Positions 54,269 to 64,000 are shown, numbered from the stretch's first letter. The stretch is DNA of 64,000 bases from Streptomyces ortus (GCF_026341275.1 NZ_JAIFZO010000002.1:198361-262360), one strand, 5' to 3'. Numbers and translations: made by a program. Notes: generated from the letters alone by a model not told the origin.

Positions 54269-56143
54269 TCAGAGGTGGCGGCGGCGGTCGGCGACCTGGC
54301 GCTCGTACGCCGTACGGGCACTGGTCGCGGCCTCACGCGAGGAGACCTCGGCGACCGGTACGTCCCACCAGGCCTCGGCGCCCGGCGAGGTGGGCGTCGG
54401 GTCGGTCTCCACGTAGACGCAGGTGGGCCGGTCGGACGCGCGGGCGGTGGCCAGCGCGTTCCGCAGTTCGCCCACGGTCTTGGCGCGCAGGACGTCCATG
54501 CCGAGGCTCGCGGCGTTGGCGGCCAGGTCGACCGGCAGCGGATCGCCGGTGAAGCCGCCGTCCGGGGACCGATAGCGGTAGGCGGTGCCGAAGCGCTCGG
54601 CGCCCACCGACTCGGAGAGCCCGCCGATGGACGCGTACCCGTGGTTCTGGAGGAGCACCAGGTTGACCGGCAGCCCCTCCTGGACGGCCGTGACGATCTC
54701 GGTCGGCATCATGAGGTACGTGCCGTCGCCGACCAGCGACCAGACGGGCGTGCCCGGGGCGGCCTGCTGGACGCCGATGCCGGCCGGGATCTCGTAGCCC
54801 ATGCAGGAGTAGCCGTACTCCAGGTGGTACTGGCGCGGGCTGCGGGCTCGCCACAGTTTGTGCAGGTCGCCGGGGAGCGAGCCGGCCGCGTTGATGACCA
54901 CGTCGTCGTCGCCGACCACGGCGTCCAGGGCGCCGAGGACCTGTGTCTGGGTGGGCACGGCGTGCTCGTCGTCGGCCCGGTAGACGGAGTCGACGACCTG
55001 CTCCCAGCGCTCCTTGCCCGCCCGGTACTCGGCCTCGTACGCCTCGTCGACGCGGTGGCCGGCGAGCGCCTCGGTGAGGGCTTCGAGACCCGCGCGGGCA
55101 TCCGCGACCAGGGTGCGGGCGCTGAGCTTGTGCGCGTCGAAGGCGGCGACGTTGAGGTTCACGAACCGCACGCCAGGTTCCTGGAAGAGCGTGGCGGAGG
55201 CGGTGGTGAAGTCCGAGTAGCGGGTGCCGACACCGATGACCAGGTCGGCGGTGCGGGCCAGGTCGTCGGCGACGGCGGTGCCGGTGTGGCCGATGCCGCC
55301 GACGTCCGCCGGGTGGTCGTACCGCAGCGAGCCCTTGCCCGCCTGGGTGGAGGCGACCGGGATGCCGGTGGCCTCGGCGAACGCCTTGAGGGCCTGCTCG
55401 GCCTCGCTGTGGTGGACACCGCCGCCCGCGACGATCAGGGGGCGCCGGGAGCCGCGCACGGCCTCCGCCGCGGCGGCCAGCTCGGCCGGTTCGGGCGCCG
55501 GGCGGCGCACGTGCCAGACCCGGTCGGCGAAGAACTCCGCGGGCCAGTCGTACGCCTCGGCCTGCACGTCCTGCGGCAGGGCGAGGGTGACGGCGCCGGT
55601 GTCGACGGGATCGGCGAGCACCCGCATCGCGTTGAGGGCGGAGGGGATCAGCGCCTCGGGGCGGTGGACGCGGTCGAAGTAGCGGGAGACCGGACGCAGG
55701 GTGTCGTTGACGGACAGGTCGGCCTCGACCGGGTGCTCCAGCTGCTGGAGCAGCGGGTCGGCGGCGCGGGTCGCGAAGTAGTCGCCGGGCAGGAGCAGCA
55801 CGGGCAGGCGGTTGATCGTGGCGAGGGCGGCGCCGGTGACGAGGTTGGTGGCGCCGGGGCCGATGGAGGTGGTGACGGCCTGGGCGGAGAGCCGGTCGAG
55901 CTGGCGGGCGTAGCCGACGGCGGCGTGCACCATGGCCTGTTCGTTACGGCCCTGGTGGAAGGGCATGGTCTCCTCGCCGGCCTCCAGGAGGGCTTGGCCG
56001 AGGCCTGCCACGTTGCCGTGGCCGAAGATCCCCCAGGTACCGGCGATCAGCCGGCGCCGCACACCGTCGCGCTCGGTGTACTGCGCGGCCAGGAAGCGCA
56101 CCAGTGCCTGGGCGACGGTCAGACGGAGGGTGGAGCGGCTCAT
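54269..56143 (-). CDS. iolD: 3D-(3,5/4)-trihydroxycyclohexane-1,2-dione acylhydrolase IolD
   Basis: This 624-residue ThDP enzyme opens the inositol-derived diketo ring to 5-deoxyglucuronate. The N-terminal domain has the catalytic Glu in MPFHQGRNEQAMVHAAVGYA. The C-terminal ThDP motif starts with GDGTYLMMPTEIVTAVQ and continues to NLVLLQNHGYASI. The length and motifs match IolD. It lies between iolB and mmsA in the leftward operon. Confidence 0.95.
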   Translation of the reverse strand: MSRSTLRLTVAQALVRFLAAQYTERDGVRRRLIAGTWGIFGHGNVAGLGQALLEAGEETMPFHQGRNEQAMVHAAVGYARQLDRLSAQAVTTSIGPGATNLVTGAALATINRLPVLLLPGDYFATRAADPLLQQLEHPVEADLSVNDTLRPVSRYFDRVHRPEALIPSALNAMRVLADPVDTGAVTLALPQDVQAEAYDWPAEFFADRVWHVRRPAPEPAELAAAAEAVRGSRRPLIVAGGGVHHSEAEQALKAFAEATGIPVASTQAGKGSLRYDHPADVGGIGHTGTAVADDLARTADLVIGVGTRYSDFTTASATLFQEPGVRFVNLNVAAFDAHKLSARTLVADARAGLEALTEALAGHRVDEAYEAEYRAGKERWEQVVDSVYRADDEHAVPTQTQVLGALDAVVGDDDVVINAAGSLPGDLHKLWRARSPRQYHLEYGYSCMGYEIPAGIGVQQAAPGTPVWSLVGDGTYLMMPTEIVTAVQEGLPVNLVLLQNHGYASIGGLSESVGAERFGTAYRYRSPDGGFTGDPLPVDLAANAASLGMDVLRAKTVGELRNALATARASDRPTCVYVETDPTPTSPGAEAWWDVPVAEVSSREAATSARTAYERQVADRRRHL

Positions 56144-56218
56144 CGGTTCCTCACTGGTTCGCGGAGGCGGAGGCGGAGGTGGAGGCGGGGCGGCGGCCCG
56201 GGACGGGGGCGGTGGGGG

Positions 56219-57094
56219 TCACGGGGTCAGCCGGGGGTCGACGGGCTGGTCCGGCCAGGTGTCGCGGATCCAGGCGTGGTCGGGGTGGTCGCAGATCAGC
56301 CAGGCCCGGTCGGCGCCGGGGCCCGCCATGACGTTCAGGTAGTACATGTCGTGGCCGGGTGCGGCGATCGAGGGGCCGTGCCAGCCGTCCGGGATCAGGA
56401 CGACGTCCCCGCCGCGCACCTCGGCGAGCACGTCCGTGCCGCTGCCGTGGCCCGACGGCGAGACGCGCTGGTAGCCGAGGCCGGGGGTGCCCTCGTGGTC
56501 GGCGATCTCGAAGTAGTAGATCTCCTCCAGCTCGGACTCCTCGCCCGGCCGGTTCTCGTCGTGCTTGTGCGGCGGATACGAGGACCAGTTGCCGCCCGGG
56601 GTGATCACCTCGACCGCGATGAGCTTGTCGCACTCGAAGACGCCGGCCGCGCCGAAGTTGTGCACCTTCCGGGAGCAGTTGCCGCTGCCGCGCAGTTCGA
56701 CGGGCACGGATTCTGCGGGCCCGTAGCGGGCGGGCAGGCGACGTTCGCAGCGGGCTCCGGTGAGGGCGAACCGGCCGCCCTCGTGGCAGGTGAGGGCGGC
56801 GGTCGCGTCCCTGGGCACGTACACGAAGTCGCTGACGCCGCTGAACACGTCGGCCCGGCCCCGCATCTCGAACTCGTCCTGGCCGAAGTCGTCGGTGACG
56901 GCGACCGTGCAGGCGCCGCCCAGCGAGGTGACGATCCACTCGCTGTCCCCCGCGGTGAACAGGTGCGTCCCGCCCGGGGGCAGTTCGAGGACCCGGAGGC
57001 TGGAGTGGTCCCAGCCCGCGCTCTCTGGCGTCACGTCCACGGCGTACGGCCCACTCGCGGCCTTGCCCGCGGGCAGGTGATGTGCGCTGGTCAT
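56219..57094 (-). CDS. iolB: 5-deoxy-glucuronate isomerase IolB
   Basis: This 291-residue bicupin isomerase converts 5-deoxyglucuronate to 2-deoxy-5-keto-gluconate. The metal-binding motif PPHKHDENRPGEESELEE, followed by YYFEIADHEG, matches IolB. The N-terminal cupin contains EWIVTSLGGACTV. The start follows the aldolase stop by 46 nt in the leftward operon. A 75-bp gap to iolD holds a small GAGGCG-type repeat. Confidence 0.94.
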   Translation of the reverse strand: MTSAHHLPAGKAASGPYAVDVTPESAGWDHSSLRVLELPPGGTHLFTAGDSEWIVTSLGGACTVAVTDDFGQDEFEMRGRADVFSGVSDFVYVPRDATAALTCHEGGRFALTGARCERRLPARYGPAESVPVELRGSGNCSRKVHNFGAAGVFECDKLIAVEVITPGGNWSSYPPHKHDENRPGEESELEEIYYFEIADHEGTPGLGYQRVSPSGHGSGTDVLAEVRGGDVVLIPDGWHGPSIAAPGHDMYYLNVMAGPGADRAWLICDHPDHAWIRDTWPDQPVDPRLTP

Positions 57095-57140
57095 GAGGTG
57101 TGATCCTTCCGGTGTCCGGTCAGAGCGGGCTGGTCTCCGG

Positions 57141-58019
57141 TCAGAGCAGGCCGACCGCGGTGTCCACGGCGGTCTCCACGGTGCCCTCGGCGGGATAGAG
57201 CAGGGAGCGGCCGACGACCAGACCCTGGACGGTGGGCAGCCGCAGGCACTTGCGCCACTTCTCGTACGCGCCCTCCTGGTCCCCGCCGACCTCGCCGCCG
57301 AGCAGGACGGCGGGCAGGGTGGAGGTCTCCAGGGCGGCGGCCATGTCGTCCGGGTCGCTGGTGACGGGCAGTTTCAGCCAGGTGTAGGCGGAGGTGCCGC
57401 CCAGGCCGGAGGCGATGGCGATGGAGCGGGTGACGGCCTCGGCGGAGAGGTCGTTGCCGACCTTTCCCCCGACGCGGCGGGAGATGAACGGCTCGACGAA
57501 CACGGGCAGCCGGCGCGCGGCCATGGCGTCGATCGCGCGGGCGGTGGACTCCAGCGTGGTCAGCGAGCCGGGGTCGTCGTAGTCGATGCGCAGCAGCAGT
57601 TTGCCCGCGTCGAAGTTCAGCCGTTCGATGTCCTCGGCGCGGTGGCCGGTGAAGCGGTCGTCCATCTCGAAGGACGCGCCGGCCAGGCCGCCGCGGTTCA
57701 TGGAGCCCATGACGACCTTGTTCTCCAGCGCGCCGAGCAGCAGGAGGTCGTCCAGGATGTCGGCGGTGGCGAGCACCCCGTCCACGCCCGGCCGGGACAG
57801 CGCGACGCACAGGCGCTCCAGCAGGTCGGCGCGGTTGGCCATGGCCAGCCTGCGGTCGCCGACGCCGAGCGAACCGCGGGCCGGGTGGTCGGCGGCCACG
57901 ATCATGAGGCGACCGCTGTCGCCGACGAGGGGCCGCCGGGCGCGGCGGGCAGCCGCTTCGGCCACGGCCTCGGGGTGCTGGACACGCACCCTGACGAGGT
58001 CGGGGATGGTGATGCTCAA
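57141..58019 (-). CDS. Aldolase of the inositol pathway (Cgl0159/DeoC-like; probable DKGP aldolase)
   Basis: This 292-residue (beta/alpha)8 protein resembles the Cgl0159 family found in actinobacterial inositol clusters. Visible elements are SGRLMIVAADHPARGSLGVG, DGVLATADILDDLLLLGAL, GKLLLRIDYDDP, FVEPFIS and the Schiff-base-type Lys in AYTWLKLPVT. It should cleave 2-deoxy-5-keto-gluconate 6-phosphate to dihydroxyacetone phosphate and malonic semialdehyde, the job of IolJ elsewhere. The start is a TTG at 58019 with CGGAG at good spacing; an ATG upstream is not in frame. Confidence 0.82.
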   Translation of the reverse strand: MSITIPDLVRVRVQHPEAVAEAAARRARRPLVGDSGRLMIVAADHPARGSLGVGDRRLAMANRADLLERLCVALSRPGVDGVLATADILDDLLLLGALENKVVMGSMNRGGLAGASFEMDDRFTGHRAEDIERLNFDAGKLLLRIDYDDPGSLTTLESTARAIDAMAARRLPVFVEPFISRRVGGKVGNDLSAEAVTRSIAIASGLGGTSAYTWLKLPVTSDPDDMAAALETSTLPAVLLGGEVGGDQEGAYEKWRKCLRLPTVQGLVVGRSLLYPAEGTVETAVDTAVGLL

Positions 58020-58062
58020 GGTCTGGCTCCGTTCGGGGTGGTGCGGGGTCGGTCGCGGGATC

Positions 58063-58136
58063 TTCAGCCGCGTGACGTTCGGTGACGTGACCTCAGCCGC
58101 GCGACGTCGGGTCACGTGACCTCAGTCGCGCGACGT
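58063..58136. repeat. Three tandem 29-30-bp repeats at the 3' end of iolC
   Basis: Copies of a unit containing TCAGCCGCG(C)GACGT start near 58063, 58093 and 58122. The last copy holds the final codons (T-S-R-D) and stop of iolC, and the two to its left are near-copies of that gene end. They lie in the short gap before the aldolase gene. Confidence 0.85.
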
Positions 58137-59072
58137 GACGAGTTCCTCGACCTCGGCGGCGGTCGGCATCGCGGAGGAGCAGGCGAGGCGGGAGGCGACC
58201 AGCGCGCCGGCCGCGTTGGCGTACCGCATGGTCTTCTCCAGTTCCCAGCCGGCCAGCAGGCCGTGACAGAGCGAGCCGCCGAACGCGTCGCCCGCGCCGA
58301 GGCCGTTGACCACCTCGACGGGTACGGGCGGCACCTCGGCGGTGGTGCCGTCGCGGTGGACGGCGAGGACGCCCTTGGGGCCCTGCTTGACGACGGCCAG
58401 TTCCACACCGGCTTCGAGCAGGGCGTCGGCGCAGGCCCGTGGTTCGCGGACGCCGGTGGCGATCTCGCACTCGTCGAGGTTGCCGACGGCGACCGTGGCG
58501 TGCCGCAGGGCCTCGGTGTAGTACGGACGGGCCTCGTCGGGGTCCTGCCAGAACATGGGGCGCCAGTCGAGGTCGAAGACCGTGGTGCCGGACTTGTCGC
58601 GGGCCTTGAGGGCGGCGAGGGTGGCCGAGCGGCTGGGCTCCTCGCTCAGTCCGGTGCCGGTGATCCAGAAGATCTTCGCCGCCCGGAGCGCGAAGAAGTC
58701 CAGCTCGTCGGTGTGGATCACCAGGTCGGGCGCCTTGGGCTGCCGGTAGAAGTACAGCGGGAAGTCGTCGGGCGGGAAGATCTCGCAGAACGTGACCGGT
58801 GTCGGGTACTCCTCGACAGGGGTGACCCAGCGGTCGTCGACCCCGAATTCCTTGAGAGCCTGGTGGAGATAGGCTCCGAAGGGATCATCGCCGGTACGGC
58901 TGACGATCGCCGTGGTGCGCCCGAGGCGTGCCGCGGCGACCGCCACGTTGGCCGCCGATCCGCCGAGGAACTTGCCGAACGTCTCGACGCGGGCGAGCGG
59001 CACGCCGGTCTGCAGAGGGTAGAGGTCGACCCCGAGACGACCCATGGTGATCAGGTCGAATGACTCGCTCAT
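58122..59072 (-). CDS. iolC: 5-dehydro-2-deoxygluconokinase IolC
   Basis: This 316-residue PfkB-family kinase phosphorylates 2-deoxy-5-keto-gluconate. The PfkB motifs are FLGGSAANVAVAAARLG (near residue 35) and NGLGAGDAFGGSLCHG (near residue 257, catalytic Asp). FCEIFPPDDFPLYFYRQPKA is typical of IolC. It is the first gene of the leftward inositol operon. A divergent promoter lies between it and the transporter genes. Confidence 0.94.
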   Translation of the reverse strand: MSESFDLITMGRLGVDLYPLQTGVPLARVETFGKFLGGSAANVAVAAARLGRTTAIVSRTGDDPFGAYLHQALKEFGVDDRWVTPVEEYPTPVTFCEIFPPDDFPLYFYRQPKAPDLVIHTDELDFFALRAAKIFWITGTGLSEEPSRSATLAALKARDKSGTTVFDLDWRPMFWQDPDEARPYYTEALRHATVAVGNLDECEIATGVREPRACADALLEAGVELAVVKQGPKGVLAVHRDGTTAEVPPVPVEVVNGLGAGDAFGGSLCHGLLAGWELEKTMRYANAAGALVASRLACSSAMPTAAEVEELVTSRD

Positions 59073-59162
59073 ACGCGTCGCTCCTCGTGGGGATGCCGTC
59101 TTGTGGGGGTGCGGGATACGGGGGACCGGTGTGTCCTAGGTGTAAGACCGGGGGCCGAGCCA

Positions 59163-59250
59163 TGTCAAGACTTTGTACTTACATTCTCACGTCACCGTGA
59201 AATGATGTCTTAACAAAGTATTGACAGCGGGGCATATGAGGGACTTACAT
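59163..59250. promoter_or_regulatory. Symmetric divergent promoter/operator of the inositol locus
   Basis: Two canonical -35 boxes face outward: TGTCAA (59163-59168; TTGACA on the minus strand) and TTGACA (59221-59226). Between them ACTTTGT (59170) and ACAAAGT (59213) are exact inverted arms, as are ACAT (59181) and ATGT (59205). A smaller inner repeat CACG/CGTG lies at the centre. Including the -35 boxes, the arms match at 17 of 22 positions. -10-like TTACAT (59245) and TTACAC (minus side, about 59139-59144) sit 18 bp beyond. A regulator bound here would control both operons at once. Confidence 0.8.
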
Positions 59251-59318
59251 CCCCTCCCAACAGAACTGCCGAGTTTTTAAACTTTCTCTCCCCTGTCGCA
59301 CAGTGAGGTGCCGGAAAG

Positions 59319-60335
59319 ATGGACCGCACGTCTCGCCCCCGTTCCCGCAGAATCGCCCTCGTCGCCGCGGCCGCCGCGGCGGCCCTGATGGTCACCGGTT
59401 GCTCCAGCGACTCGGGTGGCAAGAAGGCCGAGGAGGACTCGGGCAACGCGTCGGCCGGCAAGGCCGACACCCCGCGCATGAAGATCGCGATGATCACCCA
59501 CGCGGCTGCGGGTGACACCTTCTGGGACCTCGTCCGCAAGGGGGCGGAGACCGCCGCCGCCAAGGACAACGTCGAGCTGGTCTACTCGAACAACCCGGAC
59601 TCGGCCAAGCAGGCCAACCTCGTCCAGAACGCGATCGACCAGAAGGTCGACGGCATCGCGGTCACCCTCTCCAAGCCCGACGCCATGAAGGACGTCGTCG
59701 CCAAGGCCGAGAAGGCCGGCATCCCCGTCGTCGGCCTCAACGGAGGCATCGACGACTGGAAGGAGCAGGGGCTCCTGTCCTACTTCGGCCAGGACGAGTT
59801 CGTCGCCGGTGAGGCCTTCGGCGAGAAGCTCAACGCACTCGGCGCCAAGAACAACATCTGCGTCATCCACGAGCAGGGCAGTGTCTCGCTGGAGGCCCGC
59901 TGCGCCGGCGTGAAGAAGACCTTCAAGGGCAAGACCACGACCCTCAACGTGAACGGCACGAACATGCCGTCCGTGAAGTCGACGATCAACGCCAAGCTCA
60001 AGCAGGACACGTCGATCGACTACGTGGTCACGCTCGGCGCCCCGTTCGCGCTGACCGCCGTGCAGTCCGTGGACGACGCGGGCAGCAAGGCGAAGGTGGC
60101 GACCTTCGACCTGAACAAGGAGATGGTCGACGCCGTCAAGGGCGGCGACATCGAGTTCGCCGTCGACCAGCAGCCCTACCTTCAGGGCTACCTGTCGGTG
60201 GACTCCCTGTGGCTCTACAAGACCAACGGCAACTTCAGCGGAGGCGGCCAGGAGCCCGTGCTCACCGGCCCGGCGTTCGTCGACAAGGACAACGTGGACG
60301 ACATAGCCAAGTTCGCCTCGAAGGGTACTCGGTGA
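59319..60335 (+). CDS. Sugar (inositol) ABC transporter substrate-binding lipoprotein
   Basis: This 338-residue lipoprotein has a signal ending in MVTGC and a RbsB-like periplasmic binding fold: [46 protein letters not shown], and [19 protein letters not shown]. The C-terminal [17 protein letters not shown] is typical of pentose/inositol binders. Adjacent iol genes point to myo-inositol as substrate. The ATG follows GGAAAG. It leads the rightward operon from the divergent promoter. Confidence 0.93.
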   Translation: MDRTSRPRSRRIALVAAAAAAALMVTGCSSDSGGKKAEEDSGNASAGKADTPRMKIAMITHAAAGDTFWDLVRKGAETAAAKDNVELVYSNNPDSAKQANLVQNAIDQKVDGIAVTLSKPDAMKDVVAKAEKAGIPVVGLNGGIDDWKEQGLLSYFGQDEFVAGEAFGEKLNALGAKNNICVIHEQGSVSLEARCAGVKKTFKGKTTTLNVNGTNMPSVKSTINAKLKQDTSIDYVVTLGAPFALTAVQSVDDAGSKAKVATFDLNKEMVDAVKGGDIEFAVDQQPYLQGYLSVDSLWLYKTNGNFSGGGQEPVLTGPAFVDKDNVDDIAKFASKGTR

Positions 60336-61414
60336 CACCCATGACCCAGGCAACGGCACCGGCGGCGAGCTCCTCGCCGCCGGCTTCGCCGGCCGCCCCC
60401 AAGGACGGCCGGACCTCGGAGCGGTCCCTGGCCCGCCGCCTGGCGGCCCGACCGGAGATCGGCGCCCTCATCGCGGCGATCGCCGTCTACATCTTCTTCT
60501 TCGCGGTCGCCTCCCCCTTCCGCGAGGCGAGTTCGCTGGCCAACGTGCTCTACGAGGCCTCCGTGATGGGCATCATGGCCCTGCCGGTGGCCCTGCTGAT
60601 GATCGGCGGCGAGTTCGACCTCTCCGCCGGTGTGGCCGTGACCACCGCCGCGCTCACGGCGAGCATGTGGAGCTTCCAGCTGTCCATGAACGTGTGGACC
60701 GGCGTCCTCGTCGCCCTCGTGGTGTCGCTGGCGATCGGCGCGTTCAACGGCTACATGCTGGTACGCACCGGACTGCCGTCGTTCCTGATCACGCTGGGCT
60801 CGTTCCTGATCCTCCAGGGCGCCAACCTCGCCATCACCAAGCTCTTCACCGGCAACGTCGCCACCGACTCCATCAGCGACATGGACGGCTTCGACCAGGC
60901 CAAGAAGATCTTCGCCTCGGAGATAGGCATCGGCGGGGTCGACGTCAAGATCACCGTCTTCTACTGGCTGATCCTCGCCGCCGCCGCGACCTGGCTGCTG
61001 CTGCGCACCAAGTTCGGCAACTGGATCTTCGCCACCGGTGGCAGCCAGGAGAGCGCCCGCGCGGTCGGCGTGCCGGTCACCTTCACCAAGATCGCCCTGT
61101 TCATGGGCGTCGGCGCCGGTGCCTGGTTCGTCGGCATGCACATCCTGTTCTCGTTCAACACCGTCCAGTCCGGCGAGGGCGTCGGCAACGAGTTCCTGTA
61201 CATCATCGCCGCGGTCATCGGCGGCTGCCTGCTCACCGGCGGCTACGGCTCCGCGATCGGCGCCGTCATCGGCGCGTTCATCTTCGGCATGGTCTCCCAG
61301 GGCATCGTCTACGCCAACTGGAACCCCGACTGGTTCAAGGCCTTCCTCGGCGTCATGCTCCTGCTCGCCGCCCTCGTCAATCTGTGGGTCCGCCGCCAGG
61401 CAACCCGGAGGTAA
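60332..61414 (+). CDS. Sugar (inositol) ABC transporter permease
   Basis: This 360-residue RbsC-like permease has about eight to ten helices. The BPD-2 family signature region is visible as [56 protein letters not shown] and [24 protein letters not shown] at 60332 overlaps the upstream stop (GTGA) and has AAGGG upstream. An ATG at 60341 is a possible alternative. Probably serves myo-inositol with its neighbours. Confidence 0.92.
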   Translation: MTPMTQATAPAASSSPPASPAAPKDGRTSERSLARRLAARPEIGALIAAIAVYIFFFAVASPFREASSLANVLYEASVMGIMALPVALLMIGGEFDLSAGVAVTTAALTASMWSFQLSMNVWTGVLVALVVSLAIGAFNGYMLVRTGLPSFLITLGSFLILQGANLAITKLFTGNVATDSISDMDGFDQAKKIFASEIGIGGVDVKITVFYWLILAAAATWLLLRTKFGNWIFATGGSQESARAVGVPVTFTKIALFMGVGAGAWFVGMHILFSFNTVQSGEGVGNEFLYIIAAVIGGCLLTGGYGSAIGAVIGAFIFGMVSQGIVYANWNPDWFKAFLGVMLLLAALVNLWVRRQATRR

Positions 61415-61417
61415 CCC

Positions 61418-62367
<950 letters not shown>

Positions 62368-62368
<1 letters not shown>

Positions 62369-63381
62369 TGGCGAGCGAGCTGGGGGTGGCCGTCATCGGC
62401 ACCGGCAGGATGGGGGCCGACCATGTGCGCCGGCTCCACGAGGTGACCAGCGGGGCGCGGGTGGCCGCCGTCGTGGACGTCGACGCGGAACGGGTCAAGC
62501 GGATCGCCGACGGCATCGAGGGCTGCTCCGCGCACACCGATCCGGCCGCGGCGATGGCCGCGGACGGTGTCGACGCCGTACTGATCGCCTCGCCTGGTCC
62601 CGCCCACGAGGCGGCCCTGCTCGCCGCGTTCGAGCACGACCTGCCGGTCCTGTGCGAGAAGCCGCTCACGCCCGGCTCGGCCTCGGCGCTGCGCGTCCTC
62701 GAAGCCGAGCAGCGGCTCGGGCACCGCAGGGTGCAGGTGGGCTTCATGCGCCGGTACGACGCCGAGTACGTGAAGCTCAAGTCACTGCTGGAGACCGGCC
62801 AGTTGGGCCGGCCGCTGATGCTGCACAACCGGCACCGCAACGTGGCGACGCCGCCCGGCTTCACCACCGAGATGCTCATCAACGACTCCGTCGTGCACGA
62901 GATGGACATCACCCGCTGGCTGCTCGGCCACGAGATCACCGCGGTCACGGTGCTGAAGCCGACGCCGTCGGGCAACGCGCCCGAGGGGCTTCAGGATCCG
63001 CAGCTGGTCCTCTTCGAGACCGCCGGCGGCGCGATCGTGGACGTCGAGATCAACGTCAACTGCGGTTTCGGCTACCAGGTGCAGGCCGAGGTGGTGTGCG
63101 AGCGCGGCACGGCCCGTATCGGTGACGGGCACTCCCTGGTCACCAACATGGCGGGCCGCTGGGGCGGCACCATCGCCCAGGACTTCACGGAGCGCTTCGA
63201 GGACGCGTACGACCGGCAGATGCAGGCGTGGGTGGACGCCACGCGCCGCGGCGAGGTGACGGGGCCCAGCGCCTGGGACGGCTACGCCACGGCAGCGGTC
63301 TGCGAGGCGGGGGTCCGCGCGCAGAGGGAGGGCGGTCGAGTAGAGGTATCCCTCGCGGACCGCCCCCCGTTCTACACCTGA
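62368..63381 (+). CDS. iolG: Gfo/Idh/MocA oxidoreductase, probable myo-inositol 2-dehydrogenase (IolG)
   Basis: This 337-residue NAD(P)-dependent dehydrogenase has the Rossmann motif [17 protein letters not shown] at the N-terminus and the conserved [15 protein letters not shown]. The catalytic region is [20 protein letters not shown]. In this operon it should oxidise myo-inositol to scyllo-inosose, the first catabolic step. Other inositol isomers are possible. It overlaps the ATPase stop by one base. No iolE follows before the repeat cluster. Confidence 0.85.
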
Positions 63382-63454
63382 CTCCGACCCGGCGAGGGCT
63401 GCCCGCGCAGCCCCCGCGCACCCCCCGGGAAGGGACTACGCCCCATCCCACCTA

Positions 63455-63715
63455 GGGGCGCGGGGAACGGCGCAATCTCTTCCCCCTCGGAGCCGCAGGG
63501 AACAACGCAACCCTTCACCCCCTCAAGGGGCGCGGGGAACGGCGCAATCTTTCCCCCCTCGGGACCGCAGGGAACAACGCAACCCTTCACCCCCTCAAGG
63601 GGCGCGGGGAACGGCGCAATCTTTTAGTCCTTGGGGCCGCGGCGAACGGCGCATGCTTTGCCCTCCGGGGGCGCGGGGAACGGCGCGGTCTTGCAGGGGC
63701 GCGGGGAACTGCGCG
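63455..63715. repeat. Intergenic repeat cluster 3: same core, opposite orientation, 72-bp period
   Basis: GGGGCGCGGGGAACGGCGCA starts at 63455, 63527 and 63599 (72 bp apart), then at 63668 and 63696 with more change. Between the first copies a diverged half-unit (GGGACCGCAGGGAACAACGC) sits 36 bp on, so the 72-bp unit is two related 36-bp halves. It fills the 388-bp gap after iolG, where I see no other gene. Confidence 0.92.
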
Positions 63716-63769
63716 ACCCAGCCACCGCGCACCCGCGCCCGAAGAACCCCGCCCAACCACCCCCCCCCG

Positions 63770-64000
63770 TCAGCTGGACCGCCGCTCACCGGCTTCCCGC
63801 AAAGCGTCCCGCAACCGCCCCACCCCCCACCCCTCCCGCACCCCACGCCGCACAACATCCGCCTGAGACGCCGGTGCCAGCCCACCCACCGGCGGATCGG
63901 AGTCCAGGTCGGTCGGAAAGGCATACCCCTCCGCACTGGCCGCCACCACCGCCTCCAGCCACTCCCACCCCACCCCCGCCGCGGCCCGAGCGAGCAGCAC
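63770..64000 (-). CDS. Unknown protein, partial at right edge
   Basis: At least 76 residues of an unrecognised protein run off the right edge. The visible C-terminal part includes GWEWLEAVVAASAEGYAFPT, then a Pro/Asp stretch and VRRGVREGWGVGRLRDALRE. Codon use is normal. Whether the real start is the GTG at the edge or lies further right cannot be decided. Confidence 0.5.
   Translation of the reverse strand: MLLARAAAGVGWEWLEAVVAASAEGYAFPTDLDSDPPVGGLAPASQADVVRRGVREGWGVGRLRDALREAGERRSS

Noticed and set aside
63455..63715. CRISPR array
   Set aside because: Units repeat at a regular 36/72 bp, but the would-be spacers are themselves copies, and no cas genes are nearby.

Overview
The window is a very GC-rich actinobacterial chromosome segment, almost certainly Streptomyces. 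Third-codon G/C is extreme, GTG and a few TTG starts are common, genes are coupled by ATGA/GTGA overlaps, and the family content (LAL-type LuxR regulators, SpoIIE-phosphatase/PAS proteins, DUF1269 proteins, Tat-exported glycosidases) is typical of that genus. Nothing looks like a phage, plasmid, IS element, CRISPR array, tRNA or rRNA.

Layout. (1) 1-11438: the tail of a P1B-type metal ATPase with a C-terminal hemerythrin domain, then a [NiFe]-hydrogenase locus. It holds a maturation protease, hypF and hypC, a structural set resembling group 3b NAD(P)-linked hydrogenases (double 4Fe-4S subunit, cNMP-binding-fold protein, FAD/2Fe-2S subunit, small subunit, large subunit), a 27-codon coupled ORF, hypD and hypE. 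hypA and hypB are not seen. (2) 11498-16304: an Hsp20 gene, an OmpR-type two-component pair, and a divergent pair encoding a ferric-reductase-like membrane flavoprotein and an exported FMN-binding protein. (3) 16350-21667: an IMPACT protein, a SixA-like phosphatase, a CysRS-like protein of unknown role, and a BtuFCD-type ABC importer behind a clear cobalamin riboswitch. (4) 21668-32585: mixed housekeeping and accessory genes (CoA-binding protein, MHYT membrane protein, double-VOC protein, divergent arsR/CDF zinc efflux pair, YbaK, XRE-cupin, LbH acetyltransferase, nonapeptide-repeat/RDD pair, MFS exporter, SulP). (5) 32576-46470: a GH13/GH63-like pair, a DUF pair, two LuxR regulators, small proteins, a YihY-diacylglycerol-kinase fusion, a gamma-carbonic-anhydrase-like protein and DedA. 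(6) 46583-51750: a Tat-exported GH3 glycosidase and a large PAS/GAF/SpoIIE/HATPase protein. (7) 51865-63381: a nearly complete myo-inositol catabolic locus. gntR, mmsA, iolD, iolB, an aldolase and iolC run leftward. An ABC transporter and an iolG-type dehydrogenase run rightward from a symmetric divergent promoter. iolE is not in the window.

How the genes fit together. The hydrogenase genes supply the structural subunits and most of the Fe(CN)2CO and proteolytic maturation steps; the ATPase next door plausibly handles Ni or Fe. The inositol genes encode uptake, first oxidation, ring opening, isomerisation, phosphorylation, aldol cleavage and malonic-semialdehyde oxidation, with the GntR protein as likely regulator.

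The most unusual DNA features are non-coding. They are three intergenic clusters of one GC-rich core at 72-74 bp periods, tandem repeats that appear to have grown from the 3' ends of genes (a luxR-type gene and iolC), an 8-bp x13 minisatellite, and a mirror-symmetric promoter/operator of about 64 bp between the two inositol operons. All functional calls were made by reading translated sequence and motifs; no database search was possible.
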